DNA from: Helicobacter cholecystus
GTDB lineage: Bacteria; Campylobacterota; Campylobacteria; Campylobacterales; Helicobacteraceae
Length of the DNA stretch: 64,000 bases
Assembly: GCF_003364215.1 (NCBI RefSeq)
Contig: NZ_NXLU01000001.1
Span: forward strand, 272,605-336,604
Reading direction: 5' to 3'
Position numbers and translations under genes: made by a program. The notes below the pieces were generated by a model that had not been told where the DNA came from, made no database searches, and worked only from the letters and a program-made list of their open reading frames with translations. Shown one piece after another: positions 38,415-46,161 of the stretch; the stretch's first letter is position 1, and each line of letters opens with the position of its first letter.

Positions 38415-39170
38415 ATGAAATTAATTTCATGGAATGTTAATGGTTTAAGGGCCTGTATGAACAAAGGGTTTATGAATTTCTTCAAAAATGTTGATGCAGA
38501 TGTGTTTTGTATCCAAGAAAGTAAGATGCACAGAGATCAAGCAACTTTTGATTTTTATGGTTATGAAGAGTATTGGAATTCAGCCCAAAAAAAAGGTTAC
38601 TCAGGTGTAGCAATCTTCTCTAAAAGAGAGCCATTAAATATAGCTTATGGCATGGGAATTGAACATCACGATAAAGAGGGAAGAATCATTTGTGCAGAAT
38701 ATGAAAAATTTTATCTTGTTACAGTCTATACCCCAAATTCTCAAAGGGAGCTATTACGACTAGAGTATCGTATGGAGTGGGAAGATGACTTTAGAGCGTA
38801 TCTAAAAGATTTGGAGAAAACTAAACCTGTCATTGTGTGTGGAGATCTTAATGTTGCCCATAAAGAGATTGATCTTAAAAATCCAAAAACTAATCGCAGA
38901 AATGCAGGATTTACAGATGAAGAGAGAGCAAAATTTAGCACTTTGTTAGAGAGTGGGTTTATTGATACTTTTAGATATTTTTATCCTACATTAGAGGGAG
39001 CATATACTTGGTGGAGTTATATGGGGAAGGCAAGAGAGAATAATACGGGGTGGAGAATTGATTATTTTTTAGCTTCAAAAGCACTGCAAGATTCTTTAGT
39101 GAGTGCAAAAATCTATCCTGAAGTTTTTGGTAGCGATCATTGCCCAGTAGAACTTCAAATCAAAGAATAA
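38415..39170 (+). CDS. xth: Exodeoxyribonuclease III
   Basis: AP endonuclease and 3'-5' exonuclease for base-excision repair. Catalytic motifs are intact: SWNVNGLRA at the start, IQESK (Glu), CGDLNVAH (Asp/Asn) and GSDHCPV (Asp-His pair). 251 residues. I take the ATG at 38415 because orthologues begin [10 protein letters not shown]; a second ATG lies four codons upstream. It is divergent from the AAA ATPase. Downstream is the C12 tract. Confidence 0.95.
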   Translation: MKLISWNVNGLRACMNKGFMNFFKNVDADVFCIQESKMHRDQATFDFYGYEEYWNSAQKKGYSGVAIFSKREPLNIAYGMGIEHHDKEGRIICAEYEKFYLVTVYTPNSQRELLRLEYRMEWEDDFRAYLKDLEKTKPVIVCGDLNVAHKEIDLKNPKTNRRNAGFTDEERAKFSTLLESGFIDTFRYFYPTLEGAYTWWSYMGKARENNTGWRIDYFLASKALQDSLVSAKIYPEVFGSDHCPVELQIKE

Positions 39171-39228
39171 AAAGATTTGCAGTTTGGGGTGATGAAATTT
39201 CAAAAAGTATAAAATAAATCAAATTTCA

Positions 39229-39240
39229 CCCCCCCCCCCC
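39229..39240 (+). repeat. C12 homopolymer tract in a promoter
   Basis: Twelve C residues end 10 bp before a TACAAT -10 hexamer and 48 bp before the methyltransferase ATG. The tract fills the -35/spacer region, so each slip would change promoter spacing. Confidence 0.95.
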
Positions 39241-39250
39241 GGATTTAAGA

Positions 39251-39256
39251 TACAAT
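39251..39256 (+). promoter_or_regulatory. -10 element of the methyltransferase gene
   Basis: TACAAT lies 33-38 nt before the ATG at 39289, giving a leader of about 26 nt that contains an AAGGAG ribosome site. It is the only good -10 between xth and this gene. Confidence 0.6.
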
Positions 39257-39288
39257 TTTTGGGCTTTAAAACTATTTAAGGAGAAAAA

Positions 39289-40827
39289 ATGCACAGTTGG
39301 AGTCAAGGATATGTTACAGATATCAGTTACACTAAAGGATACTATTCTACACTTAACCCTTTAAGAATTAAGCTTTGCTTCTTAGCCCAAGGTTTGATGC
39401 CACCAAAGATTAAAAATGCATGTGAGCTTGGTTTTGGTCAAGGCATTAGCTTAAACTTTAATGCTACAAATCCTACAATTACTTGGTATGGGACAGATTT
39501 TAATCCATCTCAAGCAGCTTTTGCACGCCATCTCTCTGAGATTTCTCAAACTTCTCTTAATGTTTATGATGATAGTTTTGAAGAATTTTTAAATCGTGAT
39601 CTTCCAGAATTTGATTTTATTTGCTTGCATGGAATTTATAGCTGGGTATCGTATAAGGTTAGAGAACAGATTGCAGAGTTTATTTCTAAGAAATTGCGGT
39701 ATGGAGGAGTTGTGATGGTAAGTTACAATACCCAAGGTGGCTGGGCAGCAATCTCTCCGCTTAGAGATCTTATTAGGGCATATTCAAATTATATTACACC
39801 TGTGGGCCAAACAAGTTCTGTAAGGACAAGAGAGGGCTTAGAATTTATTGAGGAATTTATGAAATTGCCTAGTGCAGAAACAATTACTAATCCTCAAATC
39901 TCATCAATGCTTCAAACGCTTAATAAAATGGATAATACTTATCTAGCTCATGAACTTTGTAATGAAAATCAAGTTGCCTTTAACTTCTTGCAAATAGGTG
40001 AGGAGATGGAAAGGGCAAAATTACAGTTTGGGACTTATGCAAGTTTTTCAGATCATTTAAGCAATATTCAGCTTTCTGAGCAAGAAAGAGAGATGCTTCA
40101 GCGAGTGAGTTACTCTCGCCCTGTGTATGAAATGCTTAAAGATTTGATGTTTGCAACAAGTTTTAGAAGTGATTATTGGGTGAGAGGGGCTGTTTCATTA
40201 AGTATTCCGCAATGTATGGAAGAACTTCTCAAGCTTCGCGTGGTGCTTACTGTCCCTTATTCACAAATCAATTACACTCTTAATACTCGAAGAGGCGTGC
40301 TTAATCTTAATGAAAATTTCTATGCTCCAATTTTTGAGCTTCTCAAGGAGAATGTTCCGGTAGAAGTTGTCCAAATTAAAGAACATTTGAGCAAAAAACT
40401 CAAAAGAGAAATTGTATATAACGAGCTAGTTGAAGCCCTTATTGCTTTAACCTCTAAGGAATGTATTAAACTTGCTCAAGATGATGAAGTGATTGCAAAC
40501 TCTAAGCCCTATACGCAAAGATTAAATGCTCATATTTTGCAAGAAGCTTTGAAAACTCCAGATTATATCCATCACCTTATTTCACCAGTTACAGGAGAGG
40601 GGGTTGTACTCAATCGCTTTGAATTACTTTTTGTATATGCTTATTTAAATAAAGGAAAAAAAGCGGGATGGGCTGATTATGTTTATGAACTTCTCTCTTC
40701 TCATAAGGAAAAAATCATCAAAGAAGGCAAGGAACTTAATGAGAATGAAACTAAAGCAGAACTTGCTTCTCAAGAAGAAAAAATCAAAGAATGGATCCCA
40801 GTCTTTGAAAAACTAGGATTCTTTTAA
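39289..40827 (+). CDS. SAM-dependent methyltransferase with regulatory domain, probably phase-variable
   Basis: Class I methyltransferase: the SAM motif ACELGFGQGISLNF is near residues 44-57 and WYGTDFNPSQAAF near 65-77. A central region (about residues 215-300) resembles the methyltransferase regulatory domain found in some protein methyltransferases; the C-terminal 200 residues look helical and have no assigned fold. 512 residues. Target unknown; related proteins in other bacteria methylate protein lysines, but that is not shown here. Monocistronic, with a C12 tract in its promoter and AAGGAG before the ATG. Confidence 0.8.
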   Translation: MHSWSQGYVTDISYTKGYYSTLNPLRIKLCFLAQGLMPPKIKNACELGFGQGISLNFNATNPTITWYGTDFNPSQAAFARHLSEISQTSLNVYDDSFEEFLNRDLPEFDFICLHGIYSWVSYKVREQIAEFISKKLRYGGVVMVSYNTQGGWAAISPLRDLIRAYSNYITPVGQTSSVRTREGLEFIEEFMKLPSAETITNPQISSMLQTLNKMDNTYLAHELCNENQVAFNFLQIGEEMERAKLQFGTYASFSDHLSNIQLSEQEREMLQRVSYSRPVYEMLKDLMFATSFRSDYWVRGAVSLSIPQCMEELLKLRVVLTVPYSQINYTLNTRRGVLNLNENFYAPIFELLKENVPVEVVQIKEHLSKKLKREIVYNELVEALIALTSKECIKLAQDDEVIANSKPYTQRLNAHILQEALKTPDYIHHLISPVTGEGVVLNRFELLFVYAYLNKGKKAGWADYVYELLSSHKEKIIKEGKELNENETKAELASQEEKIKEWIPVFEKLGFF

Positions 40828-42668
40828 TCTCTTAGCACCCTCATTGCATTAAGTAAGGCAATGAGGGATACCCCAACATCTCCAAAAATAGCCTCCCACA
40901 TATTTGCAACTCCCATCATTCCCAAAATAACAAAAAGCCCCTTAACCAACAGTGCAAAGGCTATATTTTGCTTGATGATATTTTGAACTTTTTTTGAATA
41001 TGTGATGGCTTGAGGAATCTTGCTTAAATCATCATTGAGGATAATTACATCCGCACTCTCTTTGCTTAAATCACTTCCAGCATCTGCTAAAGAAATCCCT
41101 ACCTCTGCACTAGAGAGAACAGGAGCATCATTGATGCCATCCCCAACAAATGCATTAAATCTTTTTTTGTTTGCCAAAAACTTCTCTAGCTTTTCTTGAG
41201 GCAATAGCCCTCCAAAAAACTCTTTAATCCCCATTTTTTGAGCAAACTTTTCCACACTACTTGGCCTATCCCCTGAGAGAAGGGCAAGATCAATATGCAT
41301 ATCTTGAAGCTGTTGCAGTGCTTCTTTTGCATTTTCTCTTACCTTATCTTGTATGAGGATATAACCTTGATAGATTCCATTTTTTGCAATATGCACAATG
41401 CTCTCACTGTCTTCTTTTTCTTCTATGGGGATTGCATGTTGTTCCATAAGCTTTGAATTTCCTACCAAAATTTCTTGCCCACAGCAATTTGCCTCCATTC
41501 CCATACCGCCAATTTGATGATGAGAGAGCGGCGTGTGGGAGAGGTTGGGCTGGGTGAGTGCCTGTGCAATTGGGTGAGAGGAGAGGTGTTCAGCGCAGGA
41601 GGCAAGAGATAAGAGCTCCTCTTTGCTCACTCCTTGGACTGGAAAGATTCCTTCAATTTCAAATTTCCCTTGAGTGAGCGTTCCTGTTTTATCAAAAAAG
41701 ATTTTTTCAAGCTTTGCCAATGCCTCAATAAAATTTCCCCCTTTAATCAAAATCCCTCTTTTTGAAGCCCCGCCAATCCCCCCAAAATATCCCAAAGGCA
41801 CACTTAAAACCAAAGCACAAGGACAACTCACCATCAAAATAACCAAAGAGCGATAAACCCACTCTTTCCATTCTCCAAAACCAAATAATGGGGGGAGAAT
41901 TGCAATCAAGAGTGCAAAAGCAAAAACACTAGGAGTATAAACTTTTGCAAAAGAGGTGATAAATTTTTCAACCTTACTTTTTTTCTTAGAAGCTTCTTGA
42001 ACTAAAGAAACAAGCTGAGTGATGGAACTTTGTTCATAAGATGTACAAATTGTAATTTCCAAAGAGTGGGTAAGATTAATGCTTCCGGCCAAAATTTCAT
42101 CACCCTCTTTTTTAAAAATCGGAAGACTTTCTCCACTAATGGCTTGATAATCCACCTCACTTTCCCCTCTCAAGACAATTGCATCACTAGGGACTTTCTC
42201 TCCAGCTCTCACCAAAACAATATCCCCCTTTTTTAGCTCGCTAGGAAGCACCTCAATCCATTCTTCTTGCACTTTTTTTCTTGCAATTTGAGGAGTAATG
42301 TCAAAAAGAGCTTGAATATTGCGGTTTGAGGTTTTGAGTGCTAGACCTTCAAAATATTCTCCAATCCTTAAGAAAATCATTACAGCCACAGCCTCATAAT
42401 ATGCTCCAATTCCAATAGCTGCAAGAGTGGCAGTGAGCATCAAAGTATTTTCGGTGAAAAATTCTTTTGATTTGAGGTTTTCATAAGTTCCCTTAAAAAC
42501 TGGGATTGCAGCACTGATATAAACTCCAGCTAGACCTAAATATGCCCATAAAAATCCAAAATGCAAGAGTGCAATGCAGATCAAATAACATATAATTAAA
42601 GAGAGTAAAAAGCTTATTTCTTTGTAAGATTTAGAAGTAGACTTTGAACAACTGCAACATGAACCCAT
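40824..42668 (-). CDS. cadA: Heavy-metal P-type ATPase, CadA/ZntA-like
   Basis: Inner-membrane exporter for zinc, cadmium or cobalt. The ion motif SCPCALVLS, phosphorylation motif DKTGTLTQG, HP motif (SSHPIAQAL) and GDGINDAPVL are intact. At 614 residues it is short because there is no full HMA domain; instead the N-terminus is a small cysteine patch (MGSCCSCS). The position and sequence around CPC are as in the H. pylori CadA, as far as I recall. It converges on the methyltransferase gene (4-nt overlap of the stops). Confidence 0.88.
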   Translation of the reverse strand: MGSCCSCSKSTSKSYKEISFLLSLIICYLICIALLHFGFLWAYLGLAGVYISAAIPVFKGTYENLKSKEFFTENTLMLTATLAAIGIGAYYEAVAVMIFLRIGEYFEGLALKTSNRNIQALFDITPQIARKKVQEEWIEVLPSELKKGDIVLVRAGEKVPSDAIVLRGESEVDYQAISGESLPIFKKEGDEILAGSINLTHSLEITICTSYEQSSITQLVSLVQEASKKKSKVEKFITSFAKVYTPSVFAFALLIAILPPLFGFGEWKEWVYRSLVILMVSCPCALVLSVPLGYFGGIGGASKRGILIKGGNFIEALAKLEKIFFDKTGTLTQGKFEIEGIFPVQGVSKEELLSLASCAEHLSSHPIAQALTQPNLSHTPLSHHQIGGMGMEANCCGQEILVGNSKLMEQHAIPIEEKEDSESIVHIAKNGIYQGYILIQDKVRENAKEALQQLQDMHIDLALLSGDRPSSVEKFAQKMGIKEFFGGLLPQEKLEKFLANKKRFNAFVGDGINDAPVLSSAEVGISLADAGSDLSKESADVIILNDDLSKIPQAITYSKKVQNIIKQNIAFALLVKGLFVILGMMGVANMWEAIFGDVGVSLIALLNAMRVLRD

Positions 42669-42731
42669 AAGATATCCTTTTGATTAATTTGGGCATCATT
42701 ATAGGGCAAAGTTTAATAATAAAAATATTTC

Positions 42732-43118
42732 TTATTTTTCTGCAAGAAGATTTTTGAATACAACCCCATCAATTCCTTTGAGTGCATAGGTTTGAATCTC
42801 TTCTTGGGAAGTAATGATTTTAAGCACTTCAATATCAAGTACATATTCCTTTGCCAAAGTTTGATACACCAAAGGATCTTGTGCGATTAAAGCATATTTT
42901 GCACCGAGATTGGCAAAGAGGATAAAGCCTTGGACATCTTGTATCTGCACGGCATATTGTGTATGATTTTCTTGTAAAAATGCTCCAAGATCTAGACTAT
43001 GAGATAGGATTTGTGGGAAATAAAGTATATCTTTTGCACTTGTATTTTGCACCTCTTTAATTGAGTTGATTTTTTTAAAAGTCGGGCAAGTAATGGGAGG
43101 GAAGCCAAAAATTTTCAT
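42732..43118 (-). CDS. Conserved-looking protein, function unknown
   Basis: I do not recognise a family. The 128 residues are a mixed alpha/beta sequence with no signal peptide, membrane segment or metal motif; the start is MKIFGFPPITCPTF and there is one early Cys. ATG at 43118 is chosen because a GGGGGA site lies upstream and the start overlaps the preceding stop by one base (TAATG). It is the last gene of the tatB-tatC-queA-rsmG series. Confidence 0.65.
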   Translation of the reverse strand: MKIFGFPPITCPTFKKINSIKEVQNTSAKDILYFPQILSHSLDLGAFLQENHTQYAVQIQDVQGFILFANLGAKYALIAQDPLVYQTLAKEYVLDIEVLKIITSQEEIQTYALKGIDGVVFKNLLAEK

Positions 43119-43315
43119 TATTCCCCCTTTTTGAGACATTTATAAGAGCAGTAATAAGCTCCATTGCTATAAATACATTCTTTTTGTGTCACAAAAGTTC
43201 CGCACTCCTTACATTCCACCATTGTTTCTTCTCCCTTTTTGCTTGGACGCTTTTTAATGAAGAAAAACCAAATAACTAAAGCTAGGATTGCCAATATCAT
43301 CACAGTTTTTAGCAT
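43118..43315 (-). CDS. Small membrane-anchored zinc-ribbon protein (PP0621-like)
   Basis: One N-terminal membrane helix (about residues 3-19) is followed by a basic stretch and a cysteine motif ECKECG...YCSYKC, a probable zinc ribbon. This layout matches the PP0621 family; its role is unknown. ATG at 43315 is preferred over GTG at 43321, since GGAGG lies five bases upstream. 65 residues. It overlaps the 3' end of rsmG by 7 nt and is coupled to the next gene by TAATG. Confidence 0.72.
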   Translation of the reverse strand: MLKTVMILAILALVIWFFFIKKRPSKKGEETMVECKECGTFVTQKECIYSNGAYYCSYKCLKKGE

Positions 43316-43845
43316 ATGCACCTCCGATAAAAATAAATTTGTTCTCCAGTAGAGCGATAAATTTCCTCTTCTTTGATTTCCTCCCCCTCATTGAAAAGAT
43401 TAGAACCTTTGTAAAAAAGATATGCACCATTAGGTGCAATAAAAGGCTTGGCAAGCTCTAGGAGTGTAGAGGTAGAAGCCACAGCTTTGCTTGTGATCAA
43501 ATCGGCCCTATCTTTAATGGGGGCATCTTGAATAAGAGAGGGATAAACCTTAACATTATGAAGTTCAAGCTCAATGCAAAGTATTTTTAAAAAACTTGCA
43601 CGTTTTTTTCTTGGCTCTGTGAGAGAGAATTGACTTTGAGGGAGGAGAATCGCAAGAGGAATAGCAGGAAACCCTGCGCCAGAACCAATATCGATTGCAT
43701 GAGAGAAGGGGGCGATAAATTCCAAAGGAAAGAGACAATTTTGGATATGAGAGTTGATCTCTTGTATGGTTTTAGCCCCACTAAGATTATGGGTTTGATT
43801 CCATTTTAAAAGCGAAGAGGCATATTGGAGGAGTTTTGGATTCAT
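43309..43845 (-). CDS. rsmG: 16S rRNA (guanine-527-N7) methyltransferase
   Basis: SAM enzyme that modifies G527 of 16S rRNA. Family motifs: KWNQTHNLSGAKT, AIDIGSGAGFPAIPLAI near residue 68, TEPRKKRASFL, and the SKAVAS segment. 178 residues is the typical short length in Campylobacterota. The ATG overlaps the queA stop by 4 nt. Loss of this enzyme is known to give low-level streptomycin resistance. Confidence 0.93.
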   Translation of the reverse strand: MNPKLLQYASSLLKWNQTHNLSGAKTIQEINSHIQNCLFPLEFIAPFSHAIDIGSGAGFPAIPLAILLPQSQFSLTEPRKKRASFLKILCIELELHNVKVYPSLIQDAPIKDRADLITSKAVASTSTLLELAKPFIAPNGAYLFYKGSNLFNEGEEIKEEEIYRSTGEQIYFYRRCIC

Positions 43846-44903
43846 AAGATCAGCATCCCATCACCATAGGAGTAAAATCGATAATGATTTTTAATGGCTA
43901 AATCATAGAGTTCCAAACACTTCTGTCTTCCTACCAGTGAGCTCACAAGCATAATAAGTGTGGATTTGGGTAGGTGAAAATTAGTCAGAAGTGCATCAAG
44001 TTTTTGGGGGGGATTAAGGGGATGTAAAAAAAGATTGCATTCTCCTTTATAGATTTCCTCTTTAAATTCTAAAGGATTGCGATAGAGATACTCTACTACT
44101 CTTGCAGAAGTGGTTCCAACGCAGAGGGTGTGTTTTGCATTACAAATTTTTTCCCAAGAAGAGCGGGAAATCTCAAAAGATTCCGTATGAATTTGATGAT
44201 GTGTAATGTTTTCACTCTCAACACTTAAAAATGTTCCAGCCCCAACATGCAAAGTCAAAAAACAATGCTCATAATGAGATTTAAGATAAGAGATATCGCT
44301 AAAGTGTAGGGAGGCTGTAGGGGCAGCAACCGCACCAAGTTTTTGGGCAAAAACGCTTTGATATTCACTCTCATCACTGCCTTGATCCTCTCTCTTAATA
44401 TAAGGAGGTAGGGGAATATGGCCAATTTCTTGCACTCGAGTAAGAACCTCATTTATCCCAAGCAAAGAGTGATGATCGTAAAATCTCACCACCCTAAAAC
44501 CATTATCTAAAAGCCTTAAAACCTCAAGAGTAAAATTATGGGAAAGAGAGATAAGTGTTCCTACTTTTACTCGTCCTTTAATCTGAACTAAAAATTCTAC
44601 ATCTTTAAGGTAACGATGATAAAGTACTTCTACTTTTCCCCCCATTTTCACCTTTTTTCCTATCGATTCCTCTAAGATTTTATGCCCAAACATTCTTGCC
44701 TTAATCACTTTTGTGTTATTTAAAACAACAAGATAATCTTTGGGTAAAAAATCATAAAAGTGAAAAAAATCACTATGAATCACTCTATCTTCTTGGCGTA
44801 AATACACCAAAAGCTTCGCACTCTCTCTTGGAGAAGCGGGAAAGGTGGCAATCCTTTCTGGAGGAAGAATATAGTCATAGTTCTGCAAATAAAGGTCAGA
44901 CAT
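43842..44903 (-). CDS. queA: tRNA ribosyltransferase-isomerase (queuosine pathway)
   Basis: Uses SAM to convert preQ1 in tRNA to epoxyqueuosine. Signatures: YDYILPPERIATFP at the N-terminus, LVVLNNTKVIKARMFG, PPYIKREDQGSDESEYQSVFA (in parts) and the C-terminal NFHLPKSTLIMLVSS. 353 residues. The start overlaps the tatC stop by one base (TAATG). A run of seven G (44006-44012) lies inside the gene but is too short to be a likely switch. Confidence 0.95.
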   Translation of the reverse strand: MSDLYLQNYDYILPPERIATFPASPRESAKLLVYLRQEDRVIHSDFFHFYDFLPKDYLVVLNNTKVIKARMFGHKILEESIGKKVKMGGKVEVLYHRYLKDVEFLVQIKGRVKVGTLISLSHNFTLEVLRLLDNGFRVVRFYDHHSLLGINEVLTRVQEIGHIPLPPYIKREDQGSDESEYQSVFAQKLGAVAAPTASLHFSDISYLKSHYEHCFLTLHVGAGTFLSVESENITHHQIHTESFEISRSSWEKICNAKHTLCVGTTSARVVEYLYRNPLEFKEEIYKGECNLFLHPLNPPQKLDALLTNFHLPKSTLIMLVSSLVGRQKCLELYDLAIKNHYRFYSYGDGMLIL

Positions 44904-45637
44904 TACTCCTCCCTCTCCTCCTCTTTGGCAGGATTGACAAAAATTAAAATTAGGATTGAAAGTCCATAAAGCCCAATTAATGGGATTGCCATAAGGAATT
45001 GAGAGAGGATATCTGGAGGAGTAAGGATAGCCGCAAGAATAAAGATAATAACAATTGCATATTTAAAAAAGCTTTTAAGTGTTGCATCTGTAATTAATCC
45101 TACTTTTCCAAGAAAATAGCTAATCACAGGAAGCTCAAAGGCTAGGCCAAAGCCTAGAATAAGACGCGTAAAAAAAGTTACATAACTCTCTACGCTAATA
45201 CTTGAGCTAAATTGTGCATTTCCAAATGTTAGAATGTATTTGATGATGAAAGGAAAAACAACAAAATAAGCAAAACCTGCGCCTAGCGAGAACATAATTG
45301 TGGCAAATAGCACAAAAGGAATGACAATCATCTTTTCATGTTTATACAATCCTGGTGCGATGAAAAGCCATATTTGCCAGAAAATGACAGGTAGAGAGAT
45401 GACAATAGCACTTAAAAAGCTCACTTTCATTGCCGTAAAAACGCCTTCGGCAGGAGAGAGTTGGACAAGTTCGCCTTTGATATCTTGAGCAAAGGCAAGC
45501 TCAATGGGTTCTTTAATTACCATAAAAATATGCTCCCAAAAGGAGAAACAAATCATAAAAACAATACCAAGAACACTAAAGGAAATGATAAGACGTTTTC
45601 GAAGTTCCTGAATATGGGGCTTAAAATCTTCTAGCAT
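44903..45637 (-). CDS. tatC: Sec-independent translocase subunit TatC
   Basis: Six-helix membrane receptor for twin-arginine substrates, which here include NapA and NapG. Conserved N-terminal ELRKRLIISF and the periplasmic-loop Phe/Glu region (SPAEGVFTAMKVSF) are visible, as is the ELPVISYFLGK segment. 244 residues. Start coupled to tatB by TAATG. tatA is not in this block. Confidence 0.95.
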   Translation of the reverse strand: MLEDFKPHIQELRKRLIISFSVLGIVFMICFSFWEHIFMVIKEPIELAFAQDIKGELVQLSPAEGVFTAMKVSFLSAIVISLPVIFWQIWLFIAPGLYKHEKMIVIPFVLFATIMFSLGAGFAYFVVFPFIIKYILTFGNAQFSSSISVESYVTFFTRLILGFGLAFELPVISYFLGKVGLITDATLKSFFKYAIVIIFILAAILTPPDILSQFLMAIPLIGLYGLSILILIFVNPAKEEEREE

Positions 45638-46059
45638 TATTGCTCCTTTTTATATCCAACTTCTTGCGTAGAGGAGAGAGGGATAGGGTTTTGCTCTTTT
45701 ATAGTTTGTTCTTTATCTTTAAGACTTTGCGCGTTAAGCTCATTTTGCAGGGTAGCTTTTTCTTGAGTTTTGAGTGTGGGAGTGTCATCAAGAATAGAGT
45801 GGAAATCATCAAGACCGCTATCTTTTTTGAGATTATCAATGCCTTGTGTGAAAGTATTTTTATACTCTAAGGCTTCTTGTTTAAGTTCCTCAATCTTAAG
45901 TTCTTCATCAAGGCTAGATTTTGCTTCATCCATTGTTTTTTTAACAGCCTTAAAGAATTTTGCCAAATCAACCATTGCTTTAGGGAGTTTTTCTGGACCA
46001 AGGAAGATGACTGCTACGATTAAAACCATACAGATCTCAAAGAATCCCATTCCAAACAT
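45637..46059 (-). CDS. tatB: Sec-independent translocase subunit TatB
   Basis: One-helix partner of TatC in substrate recognition. N-terminal membrane helix FFEICMVLIVAVIFLGPEKLPKAM with the Glu and the GPEKLP hinge, then an amphipathic helix (AMVDLAKFFKAVKKTMDE) and a long acidic, low-complexity tail. 140 residues suits TatB rather than TatA. Heads the minus-strand unit tatB-tatC-queA-rsmG and two small genes. Confidence 0.92.
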   Translation of the reverse strand: MFGMGFFEICMVLIVAVIFLGPEKLPKAMVDLAKFFKAVKKTMDEAKSSLDEELKIEELKQEALEYKNTFTQGIDNLKKDSGLDDFHSILDDTPTLKTQEKATLQNELNAQSLKDKEQTIKEQNPIPLSSTQEVGYKKEQ

Positions 46060-46130
46060 ATATAACCTTATTTTGATGGATTAAAAAGCTTATATTTTAC
46101 TATCAAATAGGTGCTTAAAAGATAAAAATC

Positions 46131-46161
46131 TAATTTTGATGGATAAAACCCATCAAAATTA
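46131..46161 (-). terminator. Intrinsic terminator of feoB
   Basis: TAATTTTGATGG (46131-46142) and CCATCAAAATTA (46150-46161) form a perfect 12-bp stem with a 7-nt loop, starting at the feoB stop codon. On the minus strand a T-rich stretch (GATTTTTATC) follows. A partial copy of one arm, ATTTTGATGGAT, occurs again at 46070-46081. Confidence 0.8.

Noticed and set aside
44006..44012. G7 run in queA as a phase switch
   Set aside because: Seven bases is short compared with known switching tracts, and the gene is housekeeping.
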